NCBI RefSeq assembly: GCF_900111775.1
Contig: NZ_FOJJ01000040.1
Location: forward strand, 62,001-126,000
Direction: 5' to 3'
Length of the DNA: 64,000 bases
From: Desulfuromonas acetexigens
GTDB taxonomy: Bacteria; Desulfobacterota; Desulfuromonadia; Desulfuromonadales; Trichloromonadaceae
This document shows positions 62,760-64,000 of the stretch, piece after piece. Made by a program: the position numbers and the translations under genes. Below the pieces are notes generated by a model. That model ran no database searches, had not been told where the DNA came from, and was given only the letters and a program-made list of their open reading frames with translations. Each line of letters begins with the position of its first letter. Positions within the stretch are counted from its first letter, which is position 1.

Positions 62760-64000
62760 ATGTCTACCCTGGAAAGTCGCATCCGCCGCAAGTCCCTGCT
62801 GAAAAAAGTGGTTCCCGTCGAGGACACCATCCAGTATTTCAAAAACGGCATGAACCTGGGCTGGTCGGGCTTCACCCCCGCCGGCTACCCCAAGGCGATC
62901 CCCATCGCCCTGGCCGACCACGTCGAAAAGAACAACCTGCAGGGCAAGCTGCGTTTCAATCTCTTCATCGGCGCCTCCGTCGGCGCGGAAACGGAAAACC
63001 GCTGGGCCCAACTGGATATGATCGACCGCCGCTGGCCCTATCAGACCGGCAAGGACATCGCCAAGGGGATCAACGAAGGGCGCATCCGCATGGGCGACAG
63101 ACACCTCTCTCTCTTCGCCCAGGATCTCGGCTACGGCTTCTATACCAAGGATGAAACGGGCAAAGGCAAAATCGATATCGCCATCATCGAAGTTTCGGCC
63201 GTCACCGAGGATTGCGGTCTGGTTCTGACCTCCTCCTGCGGCGTGGTCGGCGAAATTCTCGCCATCGCCGACAAGATCATCCTCGAAGTCAACACCGGAC
63301 AGCCCTCCTTTGAAGGGATGCACGATATCGTCATGTCCCAGGACCCGCCCCATCGCCAGCCTTACCTGATCAGCAAAGCCAGCGACCGCATCGGCACCAC
63401 TTACGTCCCTTGCGACCCGGACCGGATCATCGCCGTGGTTGAATCGAAGCACCGCGACAAAGGCCGCGCATTCGCCGAGCAGGACGATACCTCCGAAGCC
63501 ATCGCCGCCAATATTCTCGATTTCTTCGCCCATGAAGTCAAAGCCGGCCGTCTGCCGAAAAATCTGCTTCCCTTGCAGTCGGGCGTCGGTTCCATCGCCA
63601 ACGCCGTGGTCGGCGGATTGGCCAAAGGCCCCTTCTACAACCTGAGCGTCTACACCGAAGTTCTGCAGGACACCATGCTCGACCTCTTCGATTCGGGCCG
63701 CCTCGACTTCGCTTCTTCCTGCTCTCTGTCCCTGTCGGAAACCCCGGGCTTCCCCCGGTTCTTCGACAACATGGACAAATACAAGGACAAGATCGTTCTG
63801 CGCCCCCTCTCTATCGCCAACGCTCCCGAGCCGATCCGTCGCCTGGGATGCATTGCCATGAACACCCCGATCGAGTTCGACATCTATGCCCACGCCAACT
63901 CGACGTTGGTTGGAGGCACCCGGATGATCAACGGCATCGGTGGCTCCGGCGACTTCCTGCGCAACGCCTACCTGTCGATCATGCATACGCCTTCGGCGCG
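62760..64000 (+). CDS. Succinyl-CoA:acetate CoA-transferase / acetyl-CoA hydrolase family, partial
   Basis: 413 codons visible, open at the right edge, starting MSTLESRIRRKSLLKKVV behind GGAGG. Family features: NLGWSGFTPAGYPKAIP, LFIGASVGAETENRWAQ, PLQSGVGSIANAVVGGLAKGPFYNLSVYTEVLQDTMLDLFD, and RMINGIGGSGDFLRNAYLSI. In Desulfuromonadales this enzyme activates acetate with succinyl-CoA and closes the TCA cycle. A similar glutaryl or other CoA specificity cannot be excluded. Confidence 0.92.
   Translation, partial: MSTLESRIRRKSLLKKVVPVEDTIQYFKNGMNLGWSGFTPAGYPKAIPIALADHVEKNNLQGKLRFNLFIGASVGAETENRWAQLDMIDRRWPYQTGKDIAKGINEGRIRMGDRHLSLFAQDLGYGFYTKDETGKGKIDIAIIEVSAVTEDCGLVLTSSCGVVGEILAIADKIILEVNTGQPSFEGMHDIVMSQDPPHRQPYLISKASDRIGTTYVPCDPDRIIAVVESKHRDKGRAFAEQDDTSEAIAANILDFFAHEVKAGRLPKNLLPLQSGVGSIANAVVGGLAKGPFYNLSVYTEVLQDTMLDLFDSGRLDFASSCSLSLSETPGFPRFFDNMDKYKDKIVLRPLSIANAPEPIRRLGCIAMNTPIEFDIYAHANSTLVGGTRMINGIGGSGDFLRNAYLSIMHTPSA

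Overview
The window is high-GC bacterial DNA from a Desulfuromonas/Geobacter-type deltaproteobacterium (Desulfuromonadales). The best taxonomic marker is the triheme cytochrome c7 at 6034-6300, which from memory closely resembles the Desulfuromonas acetoxidans protein. Also consistent are a succinyl-CoA:acetate CoA-transferase, a pentaheme cytochrome with an NHL partner, rubrerythrin plus desulfoferrodoxin, a NirJ/Ahb-type heme radical SAM enzyme beside hemE, many two-component genes, and sigma54-like promoters. No database search was possible; all assignments come from motifs and recalled families.

Layout. 1-5.4 kb: hemE end, antitoxin-like ORF, heme radical SAM enzyme, nitronate monooxygenase-like flavoprotein, an OmpR-type two-component pair and a small sulfite reductase. 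5.4-9.2 kb: redox and oxidative-stress block (cytochrome c7, rubrerythrin, desulfoferrodoxin) between two orphan receiver proteins, then two FKBP isomerases. 9.3-15 kb: secreted alpha/alpha-barrel protein, M48 protease, and a P-loop ATPase paired with an MscS channel. 15-19.8 kb: three envelope genes next to an NtrC-type sigma54 activator and its kinase. 20-25.5 kb: ferritin-like protein, SDR, glycosyltransferase, then a LysR/cysteine-desulfurase-like/two small paralogues cluster.

25.5-39.9 kb is an accessory block with visibly lower GC in many genes. It holds two 92% identical methyltransferase genes in direct orientation bracketing a TIR-domain gene, a RAYT transposase with inverted ends and an acylating aldehyde dehydrogenase. 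A minor-pilin/PilY1 operon follows, and the block ends in a group IIC intron inserted exactly behind the terminator of tRNA-Ala(GGC).

40-64 kb is core-like: purine permease, TPR lipoprotein, purC, ppiD, the mreB-mreC-mreD-mrdA-rodA cell-shape operon, amrS-like radical SAM, DUF4197, nitroreductase, Fe-S protein, P-type ATPase, pentaheme cytochrome/NHL pair, TIGR04073-type protein, methyltransferase, rpoH under a perfect CIRCE operator, bamD and the CoA-transferase running off the end.

The most notable unexplained signal is regulatory. An identical 13-bp sequence, embedded in a GTGCAA...TTGCAC palindrome, lies 65-90 bp upstream of sigma54-like promoters of two distant operons: the envelope operon next to the NtrC-type activator (about 17.1 kb) and the minor-pilin operon (about 31.4 kb). 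This suggests one sigma54 regulon.
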